A DNA stretch of 64,000 nucleotides. Origin: Streblospio benedicti (taxonomy: Eukaryota; Annelida; Polychaeta; Spionida; Spionidae). A model generated the notes under the pieces. The model worked only from the letters and a program-made list of their open reading frames with translations. It was not told the DNA's origin and ran no database searches. The stretch is taken from contig CM032660.1 of assembly GCA_019095985.1 (NCBI GenBank), forward strand, positions 54,291,609-54,355,608, in the 5' to 3' direction. This document shows, one piece after another, positions 34,811-46,849 of the stretch (position 1 is the first letter of the stretch; every line of letters begins with the position of its first letter). A program made the position numbers and the translations under genes.

Positions 34811-34933
34811 AATCTTTTACAACAGATTCTACTATGCCTGAAGAATTGCCATGTCCTGTACCCTGGTGTCCCAATGAATGCATCAATGGCTACGAATTAG
34901 ATGATAGAGGATGTCAAACTTGCAAATGTAGAG
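34811..34933 (+). CDS. Antistasin-like domain exon 2
   Basis: 123 bases, phase 1 at both ends. It encodes MPEELPCPVPWCPNEC, INGYELDDRGCQTCKCRG. All six cysteines are present. Confidence 0.92.
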
Positions 34934-35229
34934 GTATGAGGACAAAAATATGAAAATAAGTTACCTTTAACATATGTGCCAAAGACAAACAAAAATGACC
35001 CTTTATGCATCTGACATTTCTTGGACACTTTCTAACAACTTCAAACTTTCTAAAGTGCTGTTGAGAAACTGAAACATAGATAGATGCCCATTGGGGTTCA
35101 CTTCAATATAGACATAGGTTAAAAACATCTAAGGTAACTCCAAATATGTAAACCTCTCCCGATCTTCCTGTGTGCTGGCAACTTCAATGACAGCCATTTT
35201 TTACTTTGAATGTCCCAATTTTGTTGCAG

Positions 35230-35293
35230 ATACTGAGTGGTCAACCTGATCAGCCCGACTCAGACACTTCCGATAAGAACGAGACAGCAACTG
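35230..35293 (+). pseudogene. Linker exon L3 (frame lost)
   Basis: Same exon as L1 and L2 but 64 bases: two bases are missing after ATACTG, giving a stop (TGA) seven codons in. Both splice sites are kept, so inclusion would truncate the product. It is probably skipped or dead. Confidence 0.8.
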
Positions 35294-36424
35294 GTAAGTG
35301 CGCCAAGTTTGTTCTGCTATAGTTTTAAACGTCACCGTATGTTGTTACTAGTTAACGTCCATAAAATTATTAATAATGAAAGATTTATTTCAAACCTATG
35401 TTGTTTTTCATTAATTATAGATATAAAAGTGAGAATTGACTATGTATGCCATATAATCTCATAGTACAGCAAAGACTAAGTCACCATTTCAGTCTACTGG
35501 ATGGTATGCACAAAACATGTCATAATAACTAAATTATTAATGCTAAAACGTTTCTTTTGTCATGATGTAATACTCAATCTTGTATCACAAGCTTGCAATC
35601 ACCAACTCAACTCATATACATTCCTACCACCTTCTCAGTGCTAGCTGCCAAACAAGTCCAATAAAAAATATAGTATCCAACGGGAGGTGCGTTTTATATT
35701 TATAACATTTAGCCAACATATACTGGAACAGCTGATATTTTATTAGTGTTATTCGAGAAATGACACCCATTTATCAAAAAGCAAATGCGTAGTATCCCAC
35801 CTCTTCCAAACACAAATAAATGACAGCCCATTTTTGTTTGATTATGAGTTTAAATTACCTGTACATAAGTCCATGATTTTTGGTCGAACTTAATACCCTG
35901 CAATATTCATTAAATGTGATATGTTTAACAATGGTGATTATTTAATATTTCTGCATCTTCTAGCCATATTGGAAAACGTTGATTATCCTGGACATAACTA
36001 GTGATCAAAATTCTTTCTTAGAATAAATCCATTAGATTGGACTATATTTATTATGATTATGTAACATCAAATATCTTTAAGTAATACACGTATGATTAAC
36101 GGCACCATAAAGACAAACAAAATTATGAAATTATGATATATTTCTGGACATGTCTTGCATAAATTAACATAATTTCTAAAATATTAGATTTTAACATCTT
36201 TGATTTGTTTTTGTTATTCCTTGGCCTCAACAACAATTTAAGATATCAGTTTTACGACTATAACCATAATACAATGAAATAAGTGAAAAATTTCTGGCCA
36301 TTTTGGAAAATGAATGTCCCAATTCAACTGAAGAGAAATAGAACCAGCCTCAAAGGAATTGAAAATATGATATTATTAAAGCAATATTGATTTACCGGGT
36401 TTCTTCTGTTTCCGTTGACTTCAG
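35294..36424. other. Antistasin-unit intron
   Basis: Same repeated unit as 33815-34810. Nothing else is visible. Confidence 0.75.
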
Positions 36425-36547
36425 AATCTTTTACAACAGATTCTACTATGCCTGAAGAATTGCCATGTCCTGTACCCTGGTGTTCCAAGGAATGCATCAA
36501 TGGCTACGAATTAGATGATAGAGGATGTCAAACTTGCAAATGTAGAG
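36425..36547 (+). CDS. Antistasin-like domain exon 3
   Basis: 123 bases, phase 1 at both ends. It encodes MPEELPCPVPWCSKEC, INGYELDDRGCQTCKCRG. Confidence 0.92.
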
Positions 36548-36814
36548 GTATGAGGACAAAAATATGAAAACAAGTTACCTTTAACATATGTGTCATGGCA
36601 CAGTACAATCTAAACCACATTTTCTTGGCATCTGACATCTCTTTCCCACTTTCTAACAGCTTCAAACTTTCTAAATTCCTGATCTAAACAGAGATGGGTT
36701 AAACACATCTAAGGTAACTTCAAATATGTAAACCTCTCCCCACCTTCCTGTGTGCTGGCAACTTCAAGGCCAGGTGCTTTTTTACTTTGAGTAGTGTGTG
36801 AGAGTTTGTTGCAG

Positions 36815-36880
36815 ATACTGTCGGTGGTCAACCTGATCAGCCCGACTCAGACACTTCTAATAAGAACGAGACAGCAACTG
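36815..36880 (+). CDS. Acidic linker exon L4
   Basis: 66 bases, phase 1 at both ends, donor GTAAGT. It encodes TVGGQPDQPDSDTSNKNETA, with N for D once. The antistasin-linker pair (36425-36880) shows the basic two-exon module. Confidence 0.82.
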
Positions 36881-38240
36881 GTAAGTGATCCACATTTGTT
36901 CTGAATGTCATTAACTCACTATATGTTGTTACTAGTTAACGTCCATAAAATATATCATAATATGAAAAATATTTATGATGAAAGGCTCATTTCAAAAGTA
37001 TGTTGTTTTTCAATGGTTATAGTATAATAAATAAATAAAAAAGTGAGAATTGACTCTCTATTCCATATAATCTCATAGTACAGCAAAGACTAAGTCACCA
37101 TTTCAGTCTACCGGATGGTATACACAAAACATATCATAATAACAAAATTATTAATGCTAAAAGGTTCATTTTTTCATGACGTAATACTCGATCTTGTCTC
37201 ACAAACTTACAATCACCAACTCAACTCATACATTCCTACCACCATCTCAGTGCCAGCTGCCAAATGAGTCAATAAAAAAATATAGTATCCAACGGGAGGT
37301 GCGTTTTATATTTGTAACATGTCTCCCATATACTGAAATAGCTGATAATTTACTAGGGTTGTTAGGGAAATGACACCCATTTATCAGAACGCAAATGCAT
37401 AGTATTCATGCTGTACAATCAAAACCCCCTCTATGTGAGCAAAGCATTACTTTTAGTTCTATGTGAGCTGGGCAACCCTCTCTACGTGAGCAATTGTGGT
37501 ATTGAAAACCAAAGGCGGTTCAAACACGGACAATATCACTGCTTAAATAACATTTTATGAATAAATTGTATGCTGCATGGAAAATAATCATATGTTACCA
37601 GCAATATGATTGAATGAGGATAGGTTATTACACTTATTTCAAACACAAATAAATGTCAGCCTATTTATGTTCGATTACGAGTTTAAATTACCTGTACATA
37701 ATTTGACGATTTTTGCTTGAACCTAATAACCCCTGCAATATTCATTAAATGTAATATGTTTAACAATGGTGACTATTTAACATTTCTGCATCTTCTACCC
37801 ATATTGGAAAACGTTGACCATCCTGGACATAACTAGTGATCAAATTCTTTCTAAGAATAAATCCATTAGAGTGGACTATATTTATCATGATTATGTAACA
37901 TCAAATATCTTTAAGTAATGCACGTATGATCAACGGCATCATAAATACAAACAAAATTATGAAATGATAAGAGGTTTCCGGACATGTCTTGCATAAATTA
38001 ACATGATTTCTAAAAGCTTTGATTTTAACATCTTTGATTTGTTTTTTGTTATTTCTTGGCCTCAACAACAATTTAAGATATTAGTTTTACGACTATAACC
38101 ATGATACAAAGAAAGATAAGTGAATGATTGATTTCTGACGGCTATTTTGGAATGTGAATGTCCCAATCCAACGGAGGAATAGAAAATATGAGAAAAGCAA
38201 TATTGATTTACTTGGTTTCTTCTGTTTCCGTTGACTTCAG
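36881..38240. other. Antistasin-unit intron with a 240-base insertion
   Basis: Matches the other unit introns except 37405-37640, absent elsewhere, which carries three CTCTA(C/T)GTGAGC words at 37431, 37461 and 37480. Confidence 0.65.
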
Positions 38241-38363
38241 AATCTTTTACAACAGATTCTACTATGCCTGAAGAATTGCCATGTCCTGTACCCTGGTGTC
38301 CTAATGAATGCATTAATGGCTACGAATTAGATGATAGAGGATGTCAAACTTGCGAATGTAGAG
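38241..38363 (+). CDS. Antistasin-like domain exon 4
   Basis: 123 bases, phase 1 at both ends. It encodes MPEELPCPVPWCPNEC, INGYELDDRGCQTCECRG. Just after its donor the unit sequence is interrupted by a minus-strand LINE. Confidence 0.92.
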
Positions 38364-38383
38364 GTATGACAACAAAAGTATTT

Positions 38384-38876
38384 TTCTATTTATATATTAA
38401 CAAATTCTTATCAAACTTTTCCAAAATTACATTCATTTATTACTTAAAACTATATTTTCTAATTTCAAACTTTTTCAATTAAATTTGCAGTTTAAAATTT
38501 CTTCAAAAATAGCATACACTATTATGTAGAAAATTAGATTATATGTTATCATTTTATCAATTAATTCGTAATTTATAAAACCACATCTAATGGATTTTCA
38601 ATTAATATTACAATCAATAATATTAGAAATATTTTGCCATAGCTGCCTTATATGCCAACAATCATGCAACATATGTTTTATGCTCTCAGTTTCTTTACAT
38701 AAATCACAATATTTTGATACACTTATTTGCCACTTATTTGAAACATTTCCAAGAGGTAGAAATTTATGCATTATTTTGAAGTTGAAATATGTTATCTTTT
38801 GTTGGTATATTGAATTCCAGTTTTGCTTATTGTGTTTGAAATGAAATTTCTGACATATATGGACTCCATATCATTA
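38384..38876 (-). mobile_element. L1-like LINE C-terminal fragment, minus strand
   Basis: Minus-strand reading gives FKIMHKFLPLG, KWQISVSKYCDLCKETESIK and HMLHDCWHIRQLWQ, the CxxC...HxxxxC region at the end of L1/Tx1-type LINE ORF2. It is 5'-truncated. It replaced the upstream half of a linker exon (see 38884). Confidence 0.75.
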
Positions 38877-38883
38877 TTTTCAG

Positions 38884-38913
38884 ACACTTCCGATAAGAAC
38901 GAGACAGCAACTG
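38884..38913 (+). CDS. Linker exon L5, truncated by a LINE
   Basis: Only the last 30 bases of the linker exon remain, encoding DTSDKNETATG with donor GTAAGT. Directly before it is ATTATTTTCAG, a reasonable acceptor made of LINE sequence plus the exon's own CAG. Starting here the exon is still phase 1 at both ends. Use as an exon is inferred. Confidence 0.55.
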
Positions 38914-38989
38914 GTAAGTCGGCCACATTTGTTCTGCTGTAGTTTTGAACCTCACTATATGTCTCTACTAGTTACCGTCCATATAATGT

Positions 38990-40247
38990 ATCATAATAAG
39001 AATGATAAAGGTTCATTTTAAAAGCATGCTGTTCATTGTTTGTGGTATAATGAATAGATTAAAGCATTAAAATTGATTAATTATTCCATATAACCTCATA
39101 GTACAGCAAAGGTTGAGTCAATATATCAGTGTACTGCATGGTGTCCACAAAACATGTCATAATAGGAAAATTATTAATGCTAAAAGGTTCATTTAGACTT
39201 TTTTTTTTTTATGTTATCTAATTTGTCATATTATAGGTATTGAAATGCTCAGTCATATCTGTTGCTTATATTCAGATGTCTCTGAGTGCACAGGAGACAA
39301 TTTTGCTCTTGAGGCTTACAGAAATATTATTGACCGCGATGGCAAAGAGGTACAGCGGGCCACCGACATACCCCATTGTAGGGAAGCATGTCTGGACCTC
39401 TCGCGGTGTGAAGCTTTCACATTCAATATGTGAGTTTGCTCACTTGTTCCTTATATTATGTTCAAACAAACCAAGCTAATAAGTTTCAACCATTTTGTGT
39501 CTCATGACTCATGATATCATAACAGCAAAAGCAATCTTAATTTCTAAATATTATTTCTATTAGTCGATAGATAATTTCCCAATTTGATTGATTTTGTGCT
39601 ATTTATTCTTTTAGACGAAGCGATCAATGCCACCTATTTGGTACTGATGTTAGTAATAGCCGTACAAAACAAGACAACTTTGTCCACCTGTTCAGAAGGA
39701 GTAGGTGTAGTGGAGGTGAGAATCTGCATATTATATCATCTTCCTCGATACAATGTCTCTGGTTTTAACGTTTTTCTAAATTGAATTGGTGTAGAATAAA
39801 GTCTTTTTCCAATACTTTTCTTGAATATGTGGTTGGTGCTTAATCCATACTTATAGGGGCATGCACAAGCAATGCCTCCTTAGATAGATGGAATTGATAA
39901 TTTTGTTTTTGATACACTGGACATGTTGCCCCTAATACAGTATGTTTTACAGTCATTACAATCCTTTTGATTGTTAAAGCATGAATACCCATAAAAAGTT
40001 AACTACCATATCGATTATATCTACCATATCTCCCCTGTAAAAGAGCACTGCATGAAATTGCAGCCTCCATCACTCGTGTACCGACAGCCAAAAATAGCTG
40101 CCCAGAAATATTTATTATGGCTGATAAGAATTGAATGTGTACAAACATGATTTCGGCGATATTTCATGAAACCTGAACAGAGAAGTAATTAATTATGAAG
40201 AAATGGAAGATTGCGCTCATATAAAGATATCGGTACATATATTCAAA
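38990..40247. repeat. PAN block, copy 1
   Basis: About 1.25 kb repeated at 50452-52383 (with a SINE inserted) and 60805-62165. It covers the PAN exons and their flanks, and ends where the CXC-nuclease element begins. Confidence 0.85.
39276..39715 (+). CDS. PAN/apple domain (two exons), copy 1
   Basis: Exons 39276-39429 and 39615-39715 sum to 255 bases (85 codons), phase 1 at both ends. The first reads SECTGDNFALEAYRNI and PHCREACLDLSRCEAFTFN. The second reads SDQCHLFGTDVSNSRTKQDN and RSRCSGG. The pattern C...C..C....C.AFTF...CHLF is a textbook PAN/apple core. Confidence 0.88.
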
Positions 40248-43200
40248 TGCAGAGATGTGAACTTGCGGGAAAAAACAGTATTTTTTTAGGGTCTGTAAAA
40301 TCATTACCTCTGGGCTGAATTTTATTAAGGGATTTCAATAGTTTCATCAAAAATATGCACTTTGCACTTCCGTGCTATTATGAGACAGATATTGCAATTG
40401 ACCCAGTTTCGTTGTTCACAATGCGACCATAGTTTTATTAAAACAAACTCAACTTAAAAACGCAGGTACTTCAATTACTATGAAGAATACAATATCATTA
40501 TAATTACTCAATTTGTTCACGATTTTACATGCGCATTGGGATGTTTAAAACAACAAATGGATTTTTACAGGATTCTGTTGCTAATTTGCAATGGCAGAAC
40601 TTGCAGCATGGAACTCCATTTTTACTACATTCGCACCGGGAAGTGGCACATTTCTTGCAGCTACAATTGAGCACAAGATCAGTTGGGTACTGCTGCCGGT
40701 ATCGTTTTGGAATAAGTAGCCCATCATCGAGCTCATAACTGTAATCACATGGATTCAAATTGTGATTTGACAAACAATTTGTCATGATATTAACAACATA
40801 AAAAGATCTATGGATATGCCCTTTAATCTCTACTTGTAGGAGGCAATTGGTTAATTGTTGCTTGCTTTGAGTGGCAATACAAGTGGTATCGAAGGCTATC
40901 CATTGTCTTGCAACCTGTACGCAACTTCATCACCTGCACAAGGTACTCCTCAGCTTTCTCTAGAGCTAAGGTTGTTGAGAAGTCTTTAATGAGTTGAATA
41001 TCTGCTTTTAGAGCTGCAGCCTTTGTACCAACCTTACTTGTGTAATCACATCCAGTGAGAACATGAATTGATATGATAATATCTGTAAATGGACTTTTGA
41101 CTGCTAAGACGTGAATGGGAATATATCTTGTTGTGTCACCTAACCCTGCCCTGATCCACAATTCTTGAAGTCCAGCATCTTTGAGTTTTTTCCAATAGTG
41201 CATGAACAGCACAACTACATCTGTGTCATTGGACAGTATGGTGATTCTCTCTATGTCATGGGTTGCAGTGTGCATGGCATGAACAATAAGTCTTTCATCA
41301 GCTTCTTCAGCATCACTGTTAAGATCTGATTGTTCAACATGTGCTGATCTTAGTGATTTACACTGTTCTACAGTGTCATCAGAAAAGAAGGAGCTCAACA
41401 CAAAGTTAACTTGAGGATATTCCTTGCCACAATTTCTTTCCACCCACGAACTCAGTAAACATTCAAGTTTAAATTTGTTAGTGTTGGCCAAAAGCTATTC
41501 ATTTCAACAGGAAGAGGTGTTTTGTCTTCTATGCACGTCATATCAATGGGCCTTACTGTTGATCTGCGCTGTCTTTCAGAGTCCTTTAGAGAGCCATATA
41601 TGTATGAGTCAAATATAAGATCAATTCAACATGAATCTTTTGCAAGTCTCATCACATATTGCATGAAGGAATTACACATGTCTCCAAATGTTCTCAAATC
41701 TTTTGCATGCAAAGTTCTTTCTTCTTGTACTTCCTATTATACCTGCGGTACTCTTTTGGAACGATTGATGGTTTGCTCAAGTGCTTGGTCTGCACCTACA
41801 GAATTAAAATTCCCAGCAGTCCTTTTCACTACAAATTTGCCCTGCATAAAGCTGTCATAAATTTCAGGTGCAGTTGCAGGGAGCTTTCTCATATCCTCTA
41901 GATAAAGGGAACACCATCTGAGGTAGTTTGTGCGGTCAAACGAAGCAAACAGTGGCAAGATACCCTGCACACTCTGAAGGTGTAGTTCCCAGTTTCCTTC
42001 TCTATCAGCTCTCAGAAGATCTCTCAGTCTTTCTACCATGTTCAAGAAGGTGCTCCAGTACATTCAAGTTTCTCTTTCCATTTTCATTTCACTTTTGAAC
42101 GTCTCAAAATCTTGCATAATAACATCATAGTTTTGAAGAATAACTTTTAGCTTCTTGCAACTGTTCTCTTTGTCTTTAGCTGCAACACTTTCTTTCAGAT
42201 CGTTAACTTTCTTAAGAATATCTTGATAGTGCTCGACACCTTTCCTTTCAAAGATTGTTATCCATCTTAATCTGTCAAGGGCCTCAGCTAAAAGAAAGAT
42301 CCCTTTCAGAGATCTGGTGTAATGCGTGCCTGAAAGCACTGATTCTACCACTTTTAATCCAAATATTGCATTCTCTGTCCAAATAAATTCTGCACCGCTG
42401 CCTTGCAGATACTTGCCAATGCACCCAAGCACAATTTTTATCATGTGAAATGAACCCAATAGTAGAACAATGTCTCCAAACTCTGATGGATTCGTCAACA
42501 TTATATCTCTAGCAATCTTATAGACACCCTTGTCACAAGCTACTGCAATTCTGGGTTGTTGCAATTGGCTTACAACATTTTGAAAATTCTTGAGAGCAGT
42601 ATAAACTGTTTTGTATTCTGTGACAGGTTCAGCAATTAGAATCCTACAGACTTCACAGGAAGTTTTTCGTCAGTTACAATAGAATTAAAGGCACTCCATC
42701 CAGGTATTAACTGATCCTTGCAAGTGAAATTTAAAGTATTTCCTTCAATATCTGATAGATCTAGACGGCCAAGCAACCAAATCTGGTCTATCTTTTTAAA
42801 TAATTCATATTGTTCAGGAACCATTTCATACAGACCATCTTCAACATTGTACTCAGCAGGCAGACTGGATTTCTTGGACGGTTTTATGTACTCCCTGATA
42901 TTTTGACATGATAATGTTTTTGTGACAGACTTAGATCCATGTACAACGCCAAAATCAGAAAGGTTTGGCTTTCTTCTTGAGAAATGTGTTTTCTCTTGGA
43001 ACAACACAGACACAGTATCATGGGTGCTTCCTATACCAGAGAGTGTACCTTCCTCATGATCGAAGTTATTAAAAGCTCCCATGGTAAATGCTGAGGGATC
43101 AAAGTGACTTGGTATTGGTACATTTTCCTCACAATCTTTAACTAAGTAGCTTGCAATATTATCATGATATCTTAGAAGTTCACCATAACTCATTGCTAGA

Positions 43201-44665
43201 CCAAGTTTATTAAAGCTCTTGATGAGTGTGCTACTTTTACAAGTATCGTGAATTACTTGTGAGTTCATCACATGCCATGGTGTTTTCCTTTTCCCATTAT
43301 GTATATTGTAATATAACACCTGATACAAAGCAATCATTTTTCGCCTTTTTGATGTGCAAACGGTGTTTTCACTGAAGACACCACCAGTTAAAATCAATAT
43401 TTCCCAAACTAAAAATAATATGATAGTCTAGACTTTAGTGGCTGAATATTATGACTAATATATATGTCATATATCTACTATGACTAAACTTTGAGCAGTT
43501 TATAGCGACCTACCATAAACATACTCACCCAAATAGACTTTGGGATATAATTAAGATTTTAGGGGTAGGGGTAGCATTATTATTGTTTATTGACAAAATA
43601 TGACAACTATATGGTTACTTTAATGTGTATGTTTGGGAGACATATGTGTGCAAATTAAGAAAGCATATTTAAGACAATACATGACCACAATGAGCCACAA
43701 TCTCAAATTTAGTGACGCAAAAACCCCCAAACCGAAGTCATTTTTTGAGCTAAAAATCTCATTTTTGCAACAAATTATAGCATTTTCATAATGGGAATGA
43801 TGTAAAAATCATATTTTAATGTGGTTTACATATTTCGAGTACACTGGTAAACATTTTACATTCATATCATACCCAATTTGACATATAACAGGAATTTTCA
43901 AATAGACGTAAGCGTATTTGAAGTCGTTTTACAAATAGTCACATTACAAACTTATTGCCAGGATCTGGAATGTCTACCCAAGTTATTCTTAGCTCTAAGT
44001 GACCCCCCTGATAGGTTCTGCTGAATGCAATTAGAGCATTTGGAAAACCCATTTTACTGTTACACAAAATAAATACATGAATAGTTGGGTGCTGATCACT
44101 GTATTTGCAAAAATGGCATCTGCTTTTAACAGTTTAACACATTTTCTTAAATGCAAAATGCGATTATTTGTACCACAGACATGTGATTTATAATACTTGA
44201 TGACAGTTACAACCCAACTGTGTCAGTGTCAAACTCTTCTCATCACAAAAAGAAGTTGAATCAGAATTTATGTCAGTGCACTGACCGTAGCAGATCTGGG
44301 GGTGGGGTGGGATTGAGGGTTGCTTCAAGATGTAGGTATAGACGAGTACAGTATAGATGTCACAGTAGCAGAATTATTAATCCTTGTAAAATGAGAGGAG
44401 TGTCAAGATCACCACCATAGAGACAATGCTATGGGTAAATATAAAACCATCAAATATTCAATATTTTTAGTACCCACTATACAAATAGTATGTAAATCAA
44501 TAATTTCTTATGTTTTATTGTAATTTTAAATATGTACTAAACTGTAAAACATTAAGATTTTCTTGAGATTTTTCTCATTTTTTATTAAGATTTTTTGGCT
44601 TGAAAATGGAGATTTTTCAAGGGTCGGATAAAGATTTTCCTCTATAACGGATTCACATCTCTGCA
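40248..44665 (-). mobile_element. 4.4 kb element with inverted ends carrying a CXC-nuclease gene
   Basis: The left end TGCAGAGATGTGAACTTGCG and the right end (reverse complement TGCAGAGATGTGAATCCG) share 14 perfect bases. Inside, on the minus strand, lies the decayed gene at 40525-43397, then about 1.2 kb of non-coding sequence. Shorter relatives with the same termini and matching left and right flanks are at 52384-53292 and 62166-63237. No target duplication is obvious. The short elements sit at the same place in the duplicated PAN block, so they are the same ancestral insertion with different interiors. Confidence 0.7.
40525..43397 (-). pseudogene. FEN1/XPG-like nuclease with CXC zinc domain, element-borne
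   Basis: Minus-strand segments in order: an N-terminal part from about 43397 (KRKTPWHVMNSQVIHDTCKS, KLGLAMSYGELLRYHD); a middle part with RIAVACDKGVYKIARDI and LLLGSFHMIKIVLGCIG; a segment with NYLRWCSLYLEDMRKLP; then a nuclease-like core with EADERLIVHAMH, TILSNDTDVVVLFMHYW and HVLTGCDYTSKVGTKAAALK; and finally CSCKKCATSRCECSKNGVPC. The acidic EADE, S-DTD and GCDYT-KVG motifs are those of FEN1/XPG (PIN-like) nucleases. The end resembles Tesmin/TSO1 CXC domains. Such proteins are multi-copy in many invertebrate genomes and have no agreed function. The gene is split over several frames and is not intact. Confidence 0.7.
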
Positions 44666-45049
44666 TGTATATTTGGTCGCCGATCACTGCATTCTCAAAT
44701 GTGGTGTCTGCTTTAACACGTTGTTACTTAAATTATAAGAACTTGGAGACTGGTTGCCATAAAATAGTCAAAAAAATTGCTAGTGGAGCTATTACACCAT
44801 ATTTCTAGCCTTTGTCACCCAGGGTGTGCATTGCATATAACAAAGCAAGCCTTGGTCATCGAGACTAAAAGCATCTCATGAATTAAGGGCTCAGACCACT
44901 AAATGAATGCTCAATTGTAAGAGGTGTTATGGTTAACATTTACTGTGGGTAACTCTAATAAGATAAGAAAATGCAACAAAAACAAGGTACATTTTCGTTG
45001 ACCCATTTCCCATTTCATCCTTGAGTGTTGAAAATTGAACCACACATGT

Positions 45050-45310
45050 TACACTGTGCCGGTCTCCCACCTTACTGACCCAGTACCCGTCCTCCCCTTG
45101 CAAGGGAAGCGCTAGTGCTTTCTGCTCCTCGTCCCTGCATGGAAACCCTAAACCAGTTTCTGCCATGTCTAGTGGGGGGTCAGTCACCTTTGGCACTGCT
45201 GAACTGAACCAAGTGGATGGCATGCCCTCGGTGAAACATATAAAAGGCGACTTCCTCATGAAAGTTGACCTAAAGGCTGCCTAATGGTACATTCCAATCC
45301 AAAAATACAT
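45050..45310 (+). mobile_element. Fossil scrap of a retroelement reverse transcriptase (DIRS-like)
   Basis: A short forward stretch (GMPSVKHIKGDFLMKVDL and nearby IPIQKYIG) resembles the DLKDAY region of DIRS-type reverse transcriptases. It is a small broken fragment, duplicated with its block at 53680-53975. Assignment is tentative. Confidence 0.35.
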
Positions 45311-45463
45311 TGGATGTTCTTACGGCTCACTTGAATGTAGAGATAGTTTAAAAAAATCAAAGACAACTTCAAATATATAAACATCTCCCTATCTGCCTGT
45401 GTATTGGCAACTTCAAGGCCAGGTGCTTTTTTACCTTGAGTAGTATGTGAGAGTTTGTTGCAG

Positions 45464-45529
45464 ATACTGTCGGTGGTAAACCTGATCAGCCCGACTCAGA
45501 CACTTCCGATAAGAACGAGACAGCAACTG
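45464..45529 (+). CDS. Acidic linker exon L6
   Basis: 66 bases, phase 1 at both ends, donor GTAAGT. Encodes TVGGKPDQPDSDTSDKNETA. Confidence 0.82.
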
Positions 45530-45687
45530 GTAAGTCGGTCACATTTGTTCTGCTGTAGTTTTTGGACATCACTACTTGTTGTTATATGTAGACGTCTCCC
45601 TATCTTCCTATAAAAATGTGAATAATGTTTAGAAATAGACTGACATATAACTTTTAGAGACACAAATGTTAAAAAGGTTTCTTACAG

Positions 45688-45753
45688 ATACTGTCGGTGG
45701 TCAACCTGATCAGCCCGACTCAGACACTTCCGATAAGAACAAGACAGCAACTG
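45688..45753 (+). CDS. Acidic linker exon L7
   Basis: 66 bases, phase 1 at both ends, acceptor TTCTTACAG, donor GTACGT. Encodes TVGGQPDQPDSDTSDKNKTA. Only 158 bases separate it from L6, so this is a recent local duplication. Confidence 0.78.
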
Positions 45754-46468
45754 GTACGTGCTCTATATTTGTTCTGCTGTAGTTTTTGAACTGCAGTATA
45801 TGTTCCTGCTAGTTGACGTCTATAGAATGTATCATAAAATGAAAATTGTGAAAAAAGTGGCTCTGATTACGCCCATGTTAGTAGTGAGTAGTTAATAAGT
45901 CCCAGATACAGTGGTATCATGCATGTGCCCCGATGACTGCTACACAAATAGTCGGCAGTAATAGACTGTGATTGGCGACTAAGGCTGCGAGGCTAGTAGG
46001 CTAATAATAGTACCAAGGCGGGAAAGTGCCATTGCATAAGATTGATACTGGTTGAAACTGATTCCAAATAACTTTAATAATACAATAGCTTTAATTATAA
46101 CTCGCAGATTACCTACGTGATTATATGCATGATGGCAAACCATAGACTCTAACAATATATATAGATTCTGTAAAGACTATGATGGCAACAAGGCAAAGGA
46201 AGCTATCGAAATAGAAAGCTAAATAACTAAATATAAAGACTGTAAATCACAATTGCCTATCAAGACCTAATACTATTGTAATTGAAGTGTGTGTATAACA
46301 ATAACCTCATGTAGATATGAAATTTATGTTTGTCACAGATTGTAAAAACATTCAAAGTAGTACTTGACTTTAGCTATATTTTCAATGAGCACATGTTGTA
46401 CATGGATCTAGTAGTTTTTATATTATATGTTTTAAAAACAAGGTTTAAATTTTTAATTTTTTTTAAAA
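45754..46468. other. Intron, first part repeated at 54.21-54.53 kb
   Basis: TAGTAGTGAGTAGTTAATAA and GGCGGGAAAGTGCCATTG mark the shared part (to about 46065). The remainder is unique and AT-rich up to the gap. Confidence 0.6.
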
Positions 46469-46568
46469 NNNNNNNNNNNNNNNNNNNNNNNNNNNNNNNN
46501 NNNNNNNNNNNNNNNNNNNNNNNNNNNNNNNNNNNNNNNNNNNNNNNNNNNNNNNNNNNNNNNNNNNN
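46469..46568. other. Assembly gap (100 N)
   Basis: Exactly 100 N, close to a long TA run, a usual cause of assembly breaks. Confidence 0.98.
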
Positions 46569-46690
46569 ATCAGAAAAATTGTTCCTTTACGTTTTTAAAC
46601 GATAATAGATGTTTAATAGGGGGAGCCCTTGAAAAAAACTTAAACTTGTGAAACAATATTGAAAATAAAATGCTGCTATAAAACATCTTT

Positions 46691-46695
<5 letters not shown>

Positions 46696-46785
<90 letters not shown>
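46696..46785. repeat. (TA)n microsatellite
   Basis: About 90 bases of uninterrupted TA repeats. Its length in the true genome is uncertain. Confidence 0.97.
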
Positions 46786-46789
<4 letters not shown>

Positions 46790-46849
46790 TATATAATTGA
46801 CAAATTGAATTAACATTTATTTATTGACTGAACAGTTTCCTGCTAACAG

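Larger units (their letters stand above)
44666..46070. repeat. Linker block, copy 1
   Basis: About 1.4 kb matching 53293-54530, including the stretch CTTGGTCATCGAGACTAAAA, a fossil retroelement scrap and a linker exon. Copy 1 has a second linker (L7) that copy 2 lacks. Confidence 0.8.

Noticed and set aside
40529-42906. Forward-strand ORFs across the 4.4 kb element
   Set aside because: Shadows of the minus-strand nuclease gene.
46570-46803. ORF of alternating Tyr-Ile residues
   Set aside because: It is only the translation of the TA microsatellite.
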